64,000 nucleotides of DNA, taken from NCBI RefSeq assembly GCF_009765875.1, contig NZ_LMUP01000016.1, positions 128,534 to 192,533 of the forward strand. The letters run 5' to 3'. Below, in pieces: positions 33,870-43,705 of the stretch. The translations under genes were made by a program, and so were the position numbers. A model generated the notes under the pieces. It saw only the letters and a list, made by a program, of their open reading frames with translations, did not search any database and was not told the origin of the DNA. Positions within the stretch are counted from its first letter, which is position 1; each line of letters starts with the position of its first letter. This stretch comes from Pedobacter sp. L105. Lineage in GTDB: Bacteria > Bacteroidota > Bacteroidia > Sphingobacteriales > Sphingobacteriaceae.

Positions 33870-34823
33870 ATGACATTATTTAAGCGGAAATCTCAGGTAG
33901 ATGATGATTTAGGATTTGGCAACATGCCTCTGATCGGCAATGAAAGATTGATGAACCCTGATGGAACATCTAATGTGAAACGCATAGGGCTGCCATTGTT
34001 CAGGACTTCAGATACCTATACCTGGCTGATCTCCATGTCATGGAAACAATTTCTCTTCATCATTTTACTGGCTTACCTGGCCGTCAACACCTTATTCGCC
34101 TCTTTGTATGTATGGATAGGAACAGAACATCTTCGCGGAGCGGAAGGCCTGCTTCTTCAGGATCGTTTTTCTGATGCCTTTTTCTTTTCTGCCCAAACTA
34201 TTTCTACCGTAGGCTACGGGCACATCAGCCCCAATGGTTTTTTAACCAGTTGTTTAGCTGCCTTCGAATCTATGCTGGGTTTACTGGCCTTTGCTTTAGC
34301 TACCGGTTTATTGTATGGTCGTTTTTCCAGGCCAACAGCCAATATTATTTATAGTAAAAATATGGTTATTGCTCCGTATAAGGATATCAAAGGACTCATG
34401 TTCAGGCTGGCCAATCACCGGAACAATCAACTGATAGAAATTGAGATCCAGATGATCATGACCTACAATGAAATGGTTAATGGCAAAGTGATCAGAAGGT
34501 TCTATCCAATGGAACTGGAAAGGTCAAAGATCAGCCTGCTCACCTTAAGCTGGACAGTGGTACATCCAATTGATGAACACAGCCCGCTGTACAATAAAAC
34601 TCCTGAAGATCTGGCAGAAGCAGAATTGGAGATTCTGGTGATGTTAAAGGCTTTTGATGATACCTTCTCACAAACTGTACATACCCGGACATCCTATAGA
34701 GATGAAGACATTGTGCACAATGCTAAATTCGCTAATGTATTTTCCAGACATGAAACCGGACAGATCATTATCGACCTCTCAAAAATTGGACATACCGATT
34801 TGGTTGAAGAAACAAATGGTTAA
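33870..34823 (+). CDS. Inward-rectifier (KirBac-like) potassium channel
   Basis: The 317-residue protein has two membrane spans (about 60-83 and 125-147) around a pore helix and the selectivity filter TVGYG at 113-117. A cytoplasmic Kir beta-domain (about 160-300) follows, the prokaryotic Kir layout. It would pass potassium, gated by ligands or lipids. It is divergent from the trp operon, with about 65 nt between its start and the leader peptide start. Its stop overlaps the convergent hydrolase gene by 4 nt. Confidence 0.9.
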   Translation: MTLFKRKSQVDDDLGFGNMPLIGNERLMNPDGTSNVKRIGLPLFRTSDTYTWLISMSWKQFLFIILLAYLAVNTLFASLYVWIGTEHLRGAEGLLLQDRFSDAFFFSAQTISTVGYGHISPNGFLTSCLAAFESMLGLLAFALATGLLYGRFSRPTANIIYSKNMVIAPYKDIKGLMFRLANHRNNQLIEIEIQMIMTYNEMVNGKVIRRFYPMELERSKISLLTLSWTVVHPIDEHSPLYNKTPEDLAEAELEILVMLKAFDDTFSQTVHTRTSYRDEDIVHNAKFANVFSRHETGQIIIDLSKIGHTDLVEETNG

Positions 34824-35662
34824 GTACGTTTCAGAAAATCCAGGATTTCGCCATATAACTGGTTTCCTCCAAAGATCATTTGCGCAATCATGCCTACATG
34901 TTTTTTCCCTTTAATCACATACAGTGTTGTGGGCACCTGCTCCTTTTCGAGGATTTTATTTAGTCTTTCAGACTGAATTTTTATTGCGGGATATGTTTTC
35001 TCCCCATAAAAAATCAGATGTGGGTTCTTACTGTTTTGCACATAATGTAAAGGAGAACCATCTTCCCAGTTTACAGGGTCTGAACTAAAAGTCTGCAGAA
35101 AGTCATCATAGAAATGGTCTTTTTCAGAAGTACTCATGTATTCTTTCATATCCAGCCCAAAAGGGTCATCAAGGATTACTCCTTTAATTGGGTTAGCAAT
35201 TCCTGCTTTCTTGAAATATCGCGGATCTGTATTGATCAGCTCTGAAAGATGTCCTCCTGCAGAGTGCCCCATCAGGAATATTCTTTCTGGGTTGCCTCCA
35301 TAAGCTGCAATATGGTTTTTTACCCACTTTACCGCAGCTACACAGTCGTCCCCCATTTGTCTATATTGGTTTTGAGGGGCCAGACCATAATTAATGGACA
35401 CCAAAACCACCCCTTTACGGGCAAAGTTTCTGCCCAGCCACCAATAAGTTTCTTTTTTACCACTGCTCCAGGAGCCGCCATGTATAAAAACAATAACGTC
35501 TTTAGGTTTAACCGTATCCTTTTTATAATAAACGTTCAGTTGTCTGCTTTCGTCGTTTCTGTCGGTATAATTGACATCTTTTTTAATTTTTACCTGAGCA
35601 GATAAAACTGAGATTTGTCCAAGGAAAGCAAAAAGCATCAGCACGTTTTTTAAAGTGGTCAT
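34820..35662 (-). CDS. Secreted alpha/beta hydrolase (BD-FAE/esterase-like)
   Basis: The 280-residue protein has a Sec signal (about 1-22) and an alpha/beta hydrolase fold. It shows the oxyanion motif FIHGGSWSSGKKETY, the nucleophile elbow GHSAGGH and a late catalytic His in KGKKHVGMI. Such proteins are carboxylesterases or feruloyl-esterase-like enzymes. It is third in a tight run recR-SDR-hydrolase with gaps of 4 and 5 nt. Substrate unknown. Confidence 0.82.
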   Translation of the reverse strand: MTTLKNVLMLFAFLGQISVLSAQVKIKKDVNYTDRNDESRQLNVYYKKDTVKPKDVIVFIHGGSWSSGKKETYWWLGRNFARKGVVLVSINYGLAPQNQYRQMGDDCVAAVKWVKNHIAAYGGNPERIFLMGHSAGGHLSELINTDPRYFKKAGIANPIKGVILDDPFGLDMKEYMSTSEKDHFYDDFLQTFSSDPVNWEDGSPLHYVQNSKNPHLIFYGEKTYPAIKIQSERLNKILEKEQVPTTLYVIKGKKHVGMIAQMIFGGNQLYGEILDFLKRT

Positions 35663-35667
35663 TTGAA

Positions 35668-36480
35668 TTAAATTAAGGCATTCTTCTCCTTTTTATAGTG
35701 ATTAAATACCAGTTTATCAGCTAATCCAGGCAGCAGCTTATTGAGCAGCACAGTGAACTTCCCCTGGCCTGTCATCACTAAAGTGCGTTTACGGGAAGCA
35801 ACTCCGTTAACAATATTTACCGCGACTTCTTCCGAAGTCATCATTTTCCCCTCTTCCATATTGGTGTCCCCATAAGAAGACCCATCCTTTGCAAGGGCCG
35901 TAAAACGGATATTAGAAGCAGTAAAACCAGGACAGGCCACCATCACATGCACATCTTTAGCCATTAACTCTGTTCTTAGCGACTCCATAAAGCCATTCAT
36001 CGCAAACTTAGAGGCCGAATAACCTGTTCTGCCAGGCAAGCCGCGGTAGCCTGCGATAGAAGATACGCCAATTACACTCCCTTTGGTTTTCAGAATTTCA
36101 GGTAAAGCGAATTTTGTACAATAAACCGTACCCCAGAAGTTCACATCCATCAGGTTTTTAAGTACAGACAGATCAAGATCATTAAACAGCGCACGCATAG
36201 AGATACCAGCATTATTGAGCAGGATATCAACTTTACCAAAAGTCATCACAGCCTGTTTAATCAGGTGTTCACATTCCTCTTCCTTACTTACATCTACCTG
36301 TACGGCAAGGGCTTTGATACCATACCTTTTTTCAAGATCAGCAGTAATTTCACACAGGGTTACAAACTGTCGGGCTCCCAATACCAGGATGGCACCGCGT
36401 TTGGCAAATTCTTCTGCACATGCTTTTCCTATACCAGATGAAGCACCGGTAATGATGACTACTTTGTTCTTAAAATCCAT
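35668..36480 (-). CDS. Short-chain dehydrogenase/reductase
   Basis: The 270-residue SDR has the cofactor motif TGASSGIGKACAEEF near 10-24, NNAG near 90, the catalytic Ser in GVSSIAG and YxxxK as YSASK. The C-terminal KLLPGLADKLVFNHYKKEK is basic and hydrophobic, which may help membrane association. It lies between recR and the secreted hydrolase in one likely transcript. The substrate cannot be told. Confidence 0.88.
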   Translation of the reverse strand: MDFKNKVVIITGASSGIGKACAEEFAKRGAILVLGARQFVTLCEITADLEKRYGIKALAVQVDVSKEEECEHLIKQAVMTFGKVDILLNNAGISMRALFNDLDLSVLKNLMDVNFWGTVYCTKFALPEILKTKGSVIGVSSIAGYRGLPGRTGYSASKFAMNGFMESLRTELMAKDVHVMVACPGFTASNIRFTALAKDGSSYGDTNMEEGKMMTSEEVAVNIVNGVASRKRTLVMTGQGKFTVLLNKLLPGLADKLVFNHYKKEKNALI

Positions 36481-36484
36481 GTTA

Positions 36485-37102
36485 TTATTTAATGATTGAA
36501 TTTACATAAGGTACCCGGGTAACTATAGAACGGCCCAGTGTGATCTCATCGGCATATTCCAGTTCACCTCCAAAGGCAATACCGCGGGCAATGGTTGTAA
36601 TTGGTATTTGAAAATCTTTAAGCCGTTTATACAGATAAAACAGCGTGGTATCCCCTTCCATGGTAGCACTGATTGCCAGGATGATCTCTTTTACAGGTGT
36701 TGTGGCTACCCGTTGTACCAGTGAATCTATGAAAAGGTCCGACGGACCAATGCCATCCATTGGAGAGATAAGGCCCCCCAATACATGGTAAACCCCAAAA
36801 AACTGCGAGGTATTTTCTATCGCCATCACATCACGTGTATCTTCTACCACACAGATCACTTCCTTTTCGCGTTTCTGCGAAGTGCAGATACTGCATATAG
36901 CCTGATCGGAAATATTATGGCAGATGCTGCAATGTTTAATATCCCTTTTTAGTTTAATGATGGACTGACCAAAAGAATCTACTTCCTCCTGCTCCTTGCC
37001 CAGCAAATGCAGCACCAGCCGCAAAGCGGTCTTTTGTCCTACCCCCGGTAATTTAGAAAATTCAGTAACAGCATCTTCGAGCAGCTTGGAAGAAAAGTTC
37101 AT
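36485..37102 (-). CDS. recR: Recombination mediator protein RecR
   Basis: RecR works with RecF and RecO to load RecA on gapped DNA. The 205-residue product shows the helix-hairpin-helix LPGVGQKTALRLVLHLL at 19-35, the Cys4 zinc finger (CSICHN and CSIC) near 57-72, and a TOPRIM domain (VICVVEDTRDVMAIE). All expected elements are present. It is the first gene of the recR-SDR-hydrolase run, back-to-back with the symporter gene. Confidence 0.95.
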   Translation of the reverse strand: MNFSSKLLEDAVTEFSKLPGVGQKTALRLVLHLLGKEQEEVDSFGQSIIKLKRDIKHCSICHNISDQAICSICTSQKREKEVICVVEDTRDVMAIENTSQFFGVYHVLGGLISPMDGIGPSDLFIDSLVQRVATTPVKEIILAISATMEGDTTLFYLYKRLKDFQIPITTIARGIAFGGELEYADEITLGRSIVTRVPYVNSIIK

Positions 37103-37184
37103 TTTACAAATTTATATTTATCTTCTGTTATTTGATTTTTAAAATATGATTTTCTTACATTAGCCTATAAAGCCTCTGTAAAAC

Positions 37185-38663
37185 ATGACCCCAGCCATCC
37201 TTTTGTCCTTTCTATTAGGATACTTTGCCCTTTTAGTAGGCGTAGCGTATTTCACCTCAAGAAATTCGTCAGACAATGCGTCTTTCTTTATTGCGAACAG
37301 GAGCTCAAAGTGGTATCTGGTGGCTTTTGGAATGATCGGCACTGCGCTTTCCGGCGTAACATTCATCTCTGTTCCCGGGGCTGTCGGCAAAAGTGAATTT
37401 GGCTATTTTCAGTTTGTACTGGGTAATGCGGTTGGTTTTATCATCATCGCCACTGTGCTGCTGCCGCTCTATTACAGGATGAACCTGATATCAATTTACA
37501 CCTACCTGGAAAAAAGACTGGGTAAATACAGTTATAAAACAGGGGCAGTGATTTTCCTGATCTCCAGAACTATAGGCTCCTCCTTCAGGCTGTACCTGGT
37601 AGCTATTGTATTACAGAAATTCATCTTTGACGCCTGGAACGTCCCTTTCTGGTTAACCATTGTACTGTGTCTCTTACTGATCTGGATCTATACCCATAAA
37701 GGGGGATTAAAAACAATCATTATTACCGATACCCTGCAGACCGTATTTCTGCTGTTGTCGGTTATCCTATCCATTATTTTCATCTCCAAATCCCTCAATC
37801 TGGATATTACAGGCACATTTGAAGCCGTAAAAAACAGCAGTTACTCCAAAATATTTTTCTGGGAAGACTTTATGGGCAGTAAATCCCATTTCATTAAACA
37901 ATTCCTGGGCGGGATATTTGTCACCATTGCCATGACCGGGCTGGATCAGGACCTCATGCAAAAGAACCTGAGCATGAAAACAATTAAAGAAGCACAAAAA
38001 AACATGTTCACCTTTACCGGGGTTTTTGTGGTGATGAACATCTTCTTTCTGAGTGTGGGTGCCCTGTTATACATTTACGCGGCAAAAAACGGCATCGATG
38101 TGACCGCTTTAAAAACTCCCGACCATCTGTATCCAGAGATTGCACTGAACCACCTGAATATTATTCCCGGAATTATCTTTATGCTCGGTTTAACTGCGGC
38201 TACATTCGCCACAACAGACTCGGCACTAACGGCACTAACCACCTCCTTTTGCGTCGACTTTTTACACTTTGATAAAAAAGAAGACCAGCAGGATAAAAAA
38301 CTAGTCAATCAGCGTCACATGGTACACATTGGATTCTCTTTCCTGATGGTAGCCGTGATCCTGGTATTCAAAGCCATCAATAACGACTCGGTGGTAAATT
38401 CGATATTTACCGCAGCAGGATATACCTACGGGCCGCTGGTTGGCCTTTTTGCCTTTGGAATGCTCACCCGGAAAGCTGTGGCAGACCGGCTGGTACCTTA
38501 TATCTGTATCATCTCTCCCCTGCTGTGTTTTGTGATCAATACCCACAGTATGCAGTGGTTTGGTTATGCCATGAGTTTCGAACTGATCGTTTTAAACGGT
38601 CTGATTACCTTTTTACTACTATGGATAACAGGCAAATCTACTGTTACCCAAACTGAATTTTAA
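37185..38663 (+). CDS. Sodium:solute symporter family transporter
   Basis: The 492-residue protein has about 13 membrane spans in the SSS (LeuT-fold) pattern. Typical segments are GTALSGVTFISVPGAVG near 52-68, the conserved ISRTIGSSFRLYLVA, and GLTAATFATTDSALTALTTSFCVDFL. Family members carry sugars, amino acids, sialic acid or other anions with Na+. The substrate cannot be read from sequence. It precedes the LOG gene by 18 nt. Confidence 0.85.
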   Translation: MTPAILLSFLLGYFALLVGVAYFTSRNSSDNASFFIANRSSKWYLVAFGMIGTALSGVTFISVPGAVGKSEFGYFQFVLGNAVGFIIIATVLLPLYYRMNLISIYTYLEKRLGKYSYKTGAVIFLISRTIGSSFRLYLVAIVLQKFIFDAWNVPFWLTIVLCLLLIWIYTHKGGLKTIIITDTLQTVFLLLSVILSIIFISKSLNLDITGTFEAVKNSSYSKIFFWEDFMGSKSHFIKQFLGGIFVTIAMTGLDQDLMQKNLSMKTIKEAQKNMFTFTGVFVVMNIFFLSVGALLYIYAAKNGIDVTALKTPDHLYPEIALNHLNIIPGIIFMLGLTAATFATTDSALTALTTSFCVDFLHFDKKEDQQDKKLVNQRHMVHIGFSFLMVAVILVFKAINNDSVVNSIFTAAGYTYGPLVGLFAFGMLTRKAVADRLVPYICIISPLLCFVINTHSMQWFGYAMSFELIVLNGLITFLLLWITGKSTVTQTEF

Positions 38664-38681
38664 TGATAAACAAGCAACATA

Positions 38682-39389
38682 ATGACAAGCGAAGATAAAA
38701 TAAGAAGTGCTTTTGAAAACAAAAACTGGCAGGAAATTAAGGTAACTGACTCCTGGCAGATCTTTAAAATAATGGCTGAATTTGTGGCCGGTTTTGAGAA
38801 ACTGGCTAAAATTGGCCCCTGTGTTTCCATCTTTGGTTCTGCAAGAACAGCAGAAACCAACAAATATTACGAGATGGCTGTAGAATGCGGCAAATTATTA
38901 ACCGACCGTGGTTATGGTGTGATCACCGGCGGCGGACCGGGTATTATGGAAGCTGGAAATAAAGGCGCCCATATGAACGGTGGAAAATCTGTAGGTTTAA
39001 ATATAGAACTACCTTTTGAGCAGTTCCATAATAAATATGTAGACCATAATAAGTTAATGGAGTTCGACTATTTTTTTGTGAGAAAGGTAATGTTTATGAA
39101 ATACTCGCAGGGATTTATCGTCTTACCCGGAGGAATGGGTACCATGGATGAACTTTTTGAAGCGATCACCCTAATCCAGACCGGTAAAATTGCCCGTTTC
39201 CCTATTGTATTGTTAGGTAAAGATTATTGGGGAGGCTTGGTAGAATGGATAAAAAGCACCATGCTGGGAAAAGAACACAATATCCATGCTGAAGATATGA
39301 ACCTGTTCAGACTGGCAGATACTGCCGAAGAAGCTGCAGAACATATTTTCAGGTTCTATGATAAATATGTGCTGAAACCGAATTTTTAA
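38682..39389 (+). CDS. LOG-family (TIGR00730) nucleotide-binding protein
   Basis: The 235-residue Rossmann-like protein carries the paired motifs GGGPGIMEAGNKGAH and PGGMGTMDELFE, diagnostic of the LOG family (long mis-annotated as lysine decarboxylase). Characterised members are phosphoribohydrolases that release cytokinin-type bases or act on AMP. It is probably co-transcribed with the symporter gene and overlaps the convergent DUF502 gene by 4 nt. Confidence 0.88.
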   Translation: MTSEDKIRSAFENKNWQEIKVTDSWQIFKIMAEFVAGFEKLAKIGPCVSIFGSARTAETNKYYEMAVECGKLLTDRGYGVITGGGPGIMEAGNKGAHMNGGKSVGLNIELPFEQFHNKYVDHNKLMEFDYFFVRKVMFMKYSQGFIVLPGGMGTMDELFEAITLIQTGKIARFPIVLLGKDYWGGLVEWIKSTMLGKEHNIHAEDMNLFRLADTAEEAAEHIFRFYDKYVLKPNF

Positions 39390-39991
39390 AAATCTTGAGG
39401 GGTTATATGGCTAACCCCTCCTGATACAACCAATTTCATAGCTTCGGCAGCGCTCATGTTCAATTCTTTGATTTTATCTTTATTCACCACACAAACCTGT
39501 CCGGCAAAAGAATAGGAAAAGGGAAAATATACAACACAATCACCGGGCAGCCCGATAACATTCAGGTCGCTCTGGGTTAAAAACCCGATTCTTTTAATAT
39601 CACTATTCATCTCTACCAGTACCGGGTGGTTAAACTTTTTTTCATCACCAACAAAAGCTTCGGCAAGGTCTTTAATAGAAGAATATAAAAAATTCAATCC
39701 CGGCAGGCGTTTCATCCAGCGGTTAAACCAACTATACATTGGTTCGGTTACAAAATTGGTCACGAATATACCAGCTACCAGGATTAAGGCGATCACCAGT
39801 GCCAATCCCAAACCAGGGATATTTCTGCTTGCACCTGTTATTGGATCAACACCCAGAATATTATTTACATTCAGCCAGCTATCAACTGTAGTCACCGCCC
39901 AGATCACAATGTAAATACTTAGTGCTATGGGCAATACGATCAACAATCCTTTGATCAAATAATTTAGTAAAGCCCTTCCAATCTTATTCAT
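39386..39991 (-). CDS. DUF502 inner-membrane protein
   Basis: The 201-residue protein has two membrane spans (about 10-32 and 58-80) and the DUF502 pattern PGLNFLYSSIKDLAEAFVG, IGFLTQSD and GDCVVYFPFSYSFAGQVCVV. The function of the family is not established; a plant relative (COV) affects vascular patterning. It starts 9 nt after the murF-alr stop and is likely on the same transcript. Confidence 0.88.
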   Translation of the reverse strand: MNKIGRALLNYLIKGLLIVLPIALSIYIVIWAVTTVDSWLNVNNILGVDPITGASRNIPGLGLALVIALILVAGIFVTNFVTEPMYSWFNRWMKRLPGLNFLYSSIKDLAEAFVGDEKKFNHPVLVEMNSDIKRIGFLTQSDLNVIGLPGDCVVYFPFSYSFAGQVCVVNKDKIKELNMSAAEAMKLVVSGGVSHITPQDF

Positions 39992-40000
39992 AGCCCAAAA

Positions 40001-42460
40001 TTACTCATAAAAATACACTCGTTTAACCCTTTGGGAAATATTTGTTAAAATCTCATAAGGGATGGTATCAATCTGTTCGGCTAAATCGGCAATAGTGAGC
40101 TGATCATTAAAAACAACTACCTCATCTCCGGTTTTAACATCAAGGCCGGTTATATCCAGCATGCACATATCCATTGCAATAGATCCTACTGTTGGAACAG
40201 GTTTTCCGGCGACCAGCATTTTCCCTACTCCGTTTCCAAAAGACCTGCGGTACCCATCGGCATAGCCGATTTTAACCGTTGCGATTGTTCCTCCTTCAGG
40301 AAGTATTCCCCTGCGCCCGTATCCTACGGTTTCCAGCGGACCAACAGTTTTAATTTGCGTAATGGTTGTTTTAAGTATAGCTACTGTTTGTAACCCCTGG
40401 TTCCCTTTTAGTCCTCCGTCAAAACCATATAAACCGATACCAATCCTTACCATATCCAATTGTGCTTCAGGATGTCTTGTAATACCCGAAGTGTTAGAAA
40501 TATGGCGGATAAAATCATAACCCAGCTCTGCCCTCAGTTCAATACTCATATCCAAATAACGCTGTATCTGGTATTTTGTGAACTCATCATGTTGCGGATC
40601 TTCACTGGCCACAAAATGTGAAAAAGCCGAAACGATTTTGATCTTGTCTGTAGCTACTAAAATTGGCAATAGGCTGGTCAGATCAGGCTCTTCGAATCCC
40701 AGGCGGTGCATACCGGTATCAAGCTTTAAATGCACAGGATAATAATACTGCGAATCGGGCAAAAACTCAATAAAGGCTTTCAGGATATCCAGATTGTAAA
40801 GTTCAGGCTCCAGCTTGTATTTTAAAATGGCCTCAAAAGCATATGGCTCGGGGCTCATGATCATAATAGGCAGCGTGATACCGGCTTTTCTCAAAGCAAT
40901 GCCCTCGTCTGCATAAGCTACAGCCAGAAAATCCACTTTATGGTACTGTAACAGATTGGCAATTTCAAAACTTCCGCTACCATAAGAAAAGGCCTTCACC
41001 ATCGCCATTACCTTTACCCCGGGCTTTAATTTCGACTTATAAAACTTAAGGTTACCAGCTAAAGCGCTCAGGTCAATTTCCATCACGGTATCGTGAACCT
41101 TCTGGGTAAGCAGTTTACTGATCCGTTCAAATTCAAAACGTCTCGCTCCTTTTACCAGGATCGTTTCATTAGCAAAATGTATGGCAGGGAAATTATTAAC
41201 AAAATCCTGGGTGCTCTCGAAAAACAAACTTTCCACAGGAAAAAGCTGAGCAAAAGCTTTAATATGCGGGCCTACACCAACCAAGCGGTTCACCTGTTTC
41301 TGTTTCAGCAGGGCCGCAATTTCAGTATACAGGTCCTGGTCTGTTTTACCGGTTTCATAAATATCAGACAGGATCAGCGTTTTATTCAGATGCTGGTTTT
41401 GCAGCCGTAAAAAATCAAGTGCAATGGCCAGCGAAGAAATATCGGCACTATATGAATCATCGATCACGGAACACTGATTGATACCATTTTTTAACTCCAG
41501 ACGCATATTCACTGCGGTCAGTTTCTCCAAACGGAGGTCAGCTTCCTGCGGGGTATAACCTAAGGCCAGTAAGGTTGCCCAGCAGATAATTCCATTTTCT
41601 ACCGAAGCCCTGTCACTAAAAGGAATTAAACACTCAATTTCTTCCTTTTTATAAACTGCCCTTAAATAACTTCTTCCCTTGATAGGTTCTACAAAAAGAA
41701 TTTCCAGATCGGCCTTAGTCCTGGTACTCCAGGAGAACTTCTTTCTTCCCGGCAGCTTTTTGTCTGCCAGCGATCCGGTATAATCGGGGGAATAAATGAA
41801 AAGATTAACATCGTTAAATAACTTCAGTTTCTCCGCCAGCTTTTCTTTTGCAGAAGAAAACCCTTCTGCATGTGCCTCTCCAATATTTGTCAGTATGCCA
41901 ATGGTAGGCTGTATAATCTCAGCAAGCCTGCCCATTTCCCCATTCTTTGAAATACCAGCCTCAAAGATCCCCAAAGTATGCTCATTATTGATCTGCCATA
42001 CCGATAGAGGTACACCTATCTGGGAATTGAAACTTTTAGGGCTCCGCACAATGTTGTAATCTGAAGCCAGCAGCTGGTATAACCATTCCTTAACGATTGT
42101 TTTACCATTACTTCCGGTAATCGCCAAAACATCATAATCGAAATGACTGCGACGGTCGATAGCCAGTTGCTGTAAAGCCTCCAGTACATCCGGCACCAGC
42201 AGAAAATTTGCATCAGGAAAAGTATTTGCATAAGCCGGATTACTGATCACAAAACTTCTGATCCCGCTAGCATATGCATCACCGATAAACTCATGCCCAT
42301 CGCGGTCTGCAGAGAGGGCAAAAAACAGCGATGTATCAGGCCTTCTTACACTCCTGCTGTCAATCAGCAGCGTATTGATTAAGGTTTCATATTTTAATTC
42401 GAAAAATTCAACGTTTAATAATTCCGCAATATGCTCAATAGGGTAACTGTTTTCAATCAT
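40001..42460 (-). CDS. Bifunctional MurF ligase / alanine racemase
   Basis: One 819-residue chain joins two steps of peptidoglycan precursor synthesis. Residues about 1-450 form MurF (UDP-MurNAc-tripeptide:D-Ala-D-Ala ligase) with the ATP motif ITGSNGKT near 114 and NIGEAHAEGFSS. From about 455 the alanine racemase follows, with the PLP lysine in MVKAFSYGSG near 490 and the C-terminal GYADGYRRSFGNG and GSIAMDMCMLDI. The fusion is common in Bacteroidetes. Coupling D-Ala supply to its use is the obvious idea, but D-Ala-D-Ala ligase is still needed between the two. Confidence 0.95.
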   Translation of the reverse strand: MIENSYPIEHIAELLNVEFFELKYETLINTLLIDSRSVRRPDTSLFFALSADRDGHEFIGDAYASGIRSFVISNPAYANTFPDANFLLVPDVLEALQQLAIDRRSHFDYDVLAITGSNGKTIVKEWLYQLLASDYNIVRSPKSFNSQIGVPLSVWQINNEHTLGIFEAGISKNGEMGRLAEIIQPTIGILTNIGEAHAEGFSSAKEKLAEKLKLFNDVNLFIYSPDYTGSLADKKLPGRKKFSWSTRTKADLEILFVEPIKGRSYLRAVYKKEEIECLIPFSDRASVENGIICWATLLALGYTPQEADLRLEKLTAVNMRLELKNGINQCSVIDDSYSADISSLAIALDFLRLQNQHLNKTLILSDIYETGKTDQDLYTEIAALLKQKQVNRLVGVGPHIKAFAQLFPVESLFFESTQDFVNNFPAIHFANETILVKGARRFEFERISKLLTQKVHDTVMEIDLSALAGNLKFYKSKLKPGVKVMAMVKAFSYGSGSFEIANLLQYHKVDFLAVAYADEGIALRKAGITLPIMIMSPEPYAFEAILKYKLEPELYNLDILKAFIEFLPDSQYYYPVHLKLDTGMHRLGFEEPDLTSLLPILVATDKIKIVSAFSHFVASEDPQHDEFTKYQIQRYLDMSIELRAELGYDFIRHISNTSGITRHPEAQLDMVRIGIGLYGFDGGLKGNQGLQTVAILKTTITQIKTVGPLETVGYGRRGILPEGGTIATVKIGYADGYRRSFGNGVGKMLVAGKPVPTVGSIAMDMCMLDITGLDVKTGDEVVVFNDQLTIADLAEQIDTIPYEILTNISQRVKRVYFYE

Positions 42461-42535
42461 GGGTCAGGTTAAATGGAATGGCGCTAATTTAGTAAAAAGA
42501 TAATGCAGATATTTGTATGAGTTGATAATCATCCC

Positions 42536-43021
42536 TTGGAAAAAGAAAGAGCAAAACCTATATACGATAAAAGAACTGCTTTAGTTAAAGCAGAGAGTTA
42601 CTGTGCCTATCAGGAACGCGCCCAGCAGGAAGTAAGAGATAAGCTTTACGACTGGGGATTACACCATAATGAGGTAGAAGAAGTGATCACAGAACTCATC
42701 ACCACTAACTTTCTGAATGAAGAGCGTTTTGCCAATGCTTATGTATCCGGAAAGTTCAATATCAAGCGATGGGGCAAGATAAAGATCAAACAGGGACTGA
42801 AACTGAAAAAGATTCCGGAGAAAATGATCATTAAGGCATTAAATGCGATTGATTACGACGAATATCTTAAGACTATCCTTGCCGCTGCAGAGAAAAAATC
42901 GGCTGTATTGATAGAAAAAGATGTCTATAAAAAGAAATATAAACTCATTACCTACCTCATGGGCAAAGGCTTTGAGAGTAATTTAATTTCAGAAGTACTG
43001 AAGGACAATAACTTAAGCTAA
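42536..43021 (+). CDS. recX: RecX-family regulator of RecA
   Basis: RecX binds RecA filaments and limits their activity. The 161-residue protein has three helical repeats, including AESYCAYQERAQQEVRDKLY near 20-39, ITTNFLNEERFANAYVSGKF and IKQGLKLKKI. The frame begins with TTG at 42536, and no in-frame ATG precedes the conserved region, so TTG is taken as the start. It is divergent from murF-alr. Confidence 0.85.
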   Translation: MEKERAKPIYDKRTALVKAESYCAYQERAQQEVRDKLYDWGLHHNEVEEVITELITTNFLNEERFANAYVSGKFNIKRWGKIKIKQGLKLKKIPEKMIIKALNAIDYDEYLKTILAAAEKKSAVLIEKDVYKKKYKLITYLMGKGFESNLISEVLKDNNLS

Positions 43022-43047
43022 GCCCTCCATTTATTATCAAAAATAAC

Positions 43048-43077
43048 TTGACAGTAATCTAAAAGTATTTATATTTG
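43048..43077 (+). promoter_or_regulatory. Promoter of the tRNA-Gly/Leu cluster
   Basis: TTG (43048-43050), a 19-nt spacer and TATATTTG (43070-43077) match the consensus exactly. Confidence 0.8.
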
Positions 43078-43158
43078 CAAACCCAAACGGAAAGAAGCTA
43101 ATCATTATTTAACTTGAATCAGGAAGGGAAACATCGGATGATGTTCAATAAAACCAAT

Positions 43159-43231
<73 letters not shown>

Positions 43232-43277
43232 CTAAATGTATTCCTACCGGATATGTTTATTTAAAAGGTTAACACCT

Positions 43278-43362
43278 GCTCAGATGGTGGAACTGGTAGA
43301 CACGCAGGACTTAAAATCCTGTGACCTTAAAAGTCGTGCGGGTTCGATTCCCGCTCTGAGTA
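43278..43362 (+). tRNA. tRNA-Leu (TAA), copy 1
   Basis: 85-nt class II tRNA with a long variable arm. The anticodon stem CAGGA/TCCTG holds loop CTTAAAA (anticodon TAA), with T arm GCGGG-TTCGATT-CCCGC. CCA is not encoded. Confidence 0.95.
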
Positions 43363-43409
43363 CAATAATACCTGTATCCTATATACAGCAATAACATTAC
43401 CATACCAAT

Positions 43410-43482
<73 letters not shown>

Positions 43483-43484
43483 CT

Positions 43485-43509
43485 AAAGCCTTCTTTATTG
43501 AAGGCTTTT
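43485..43509 (+). terminator. Hairpin between tRNA-Gly copy 2 and tRNA-Leu copy 2
   Basis: AAAGCCTTC pairs with GAAGGCTTT, followed by a T-rich stretch. It could be a terminator or a processing hairpin within the tRNA transcript. Confidence 0.6.
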
Positions 43510-43531
43510 ATTTTTAAAAGGTTTTACACCT

Positions 43532-43616
43532 GCTCAGATGGTGGAACTGGTAGACACGCAGGACTTAAAATCCTGTGACCTTAAAAGTCGTGCGGGTTCG
43601 ATTCCCGCTCTGAGTA
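43532..43616 (+). tRNA. tRNA-Leu (TAA), copy 2
   Basis: Identical to the tRNA at 43278-43362, with a similar upstream flank (AACACCTGC against TTACACCTGC). Confidence 0.95.
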
Positions 43617-43625
43617 CTCAAACAG

Positions 43626-43659
43626 AAAAGCAAGTTGTTAATAGTAACAACTTGCTTTT
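43626..43659 (+). terminator. Terminator of the tRNA cluster
   Basis: GCAAGTTGTTA pairs perfectly with TAACAACTTGC around a 4-nt loop, followed by T residues. Confidence 0.85.
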
Positions 43660-43705
43660 CTTGTTTTTATAAGCTTCGATTTATTCGCTTCTATAACGCA
43701 CCCAT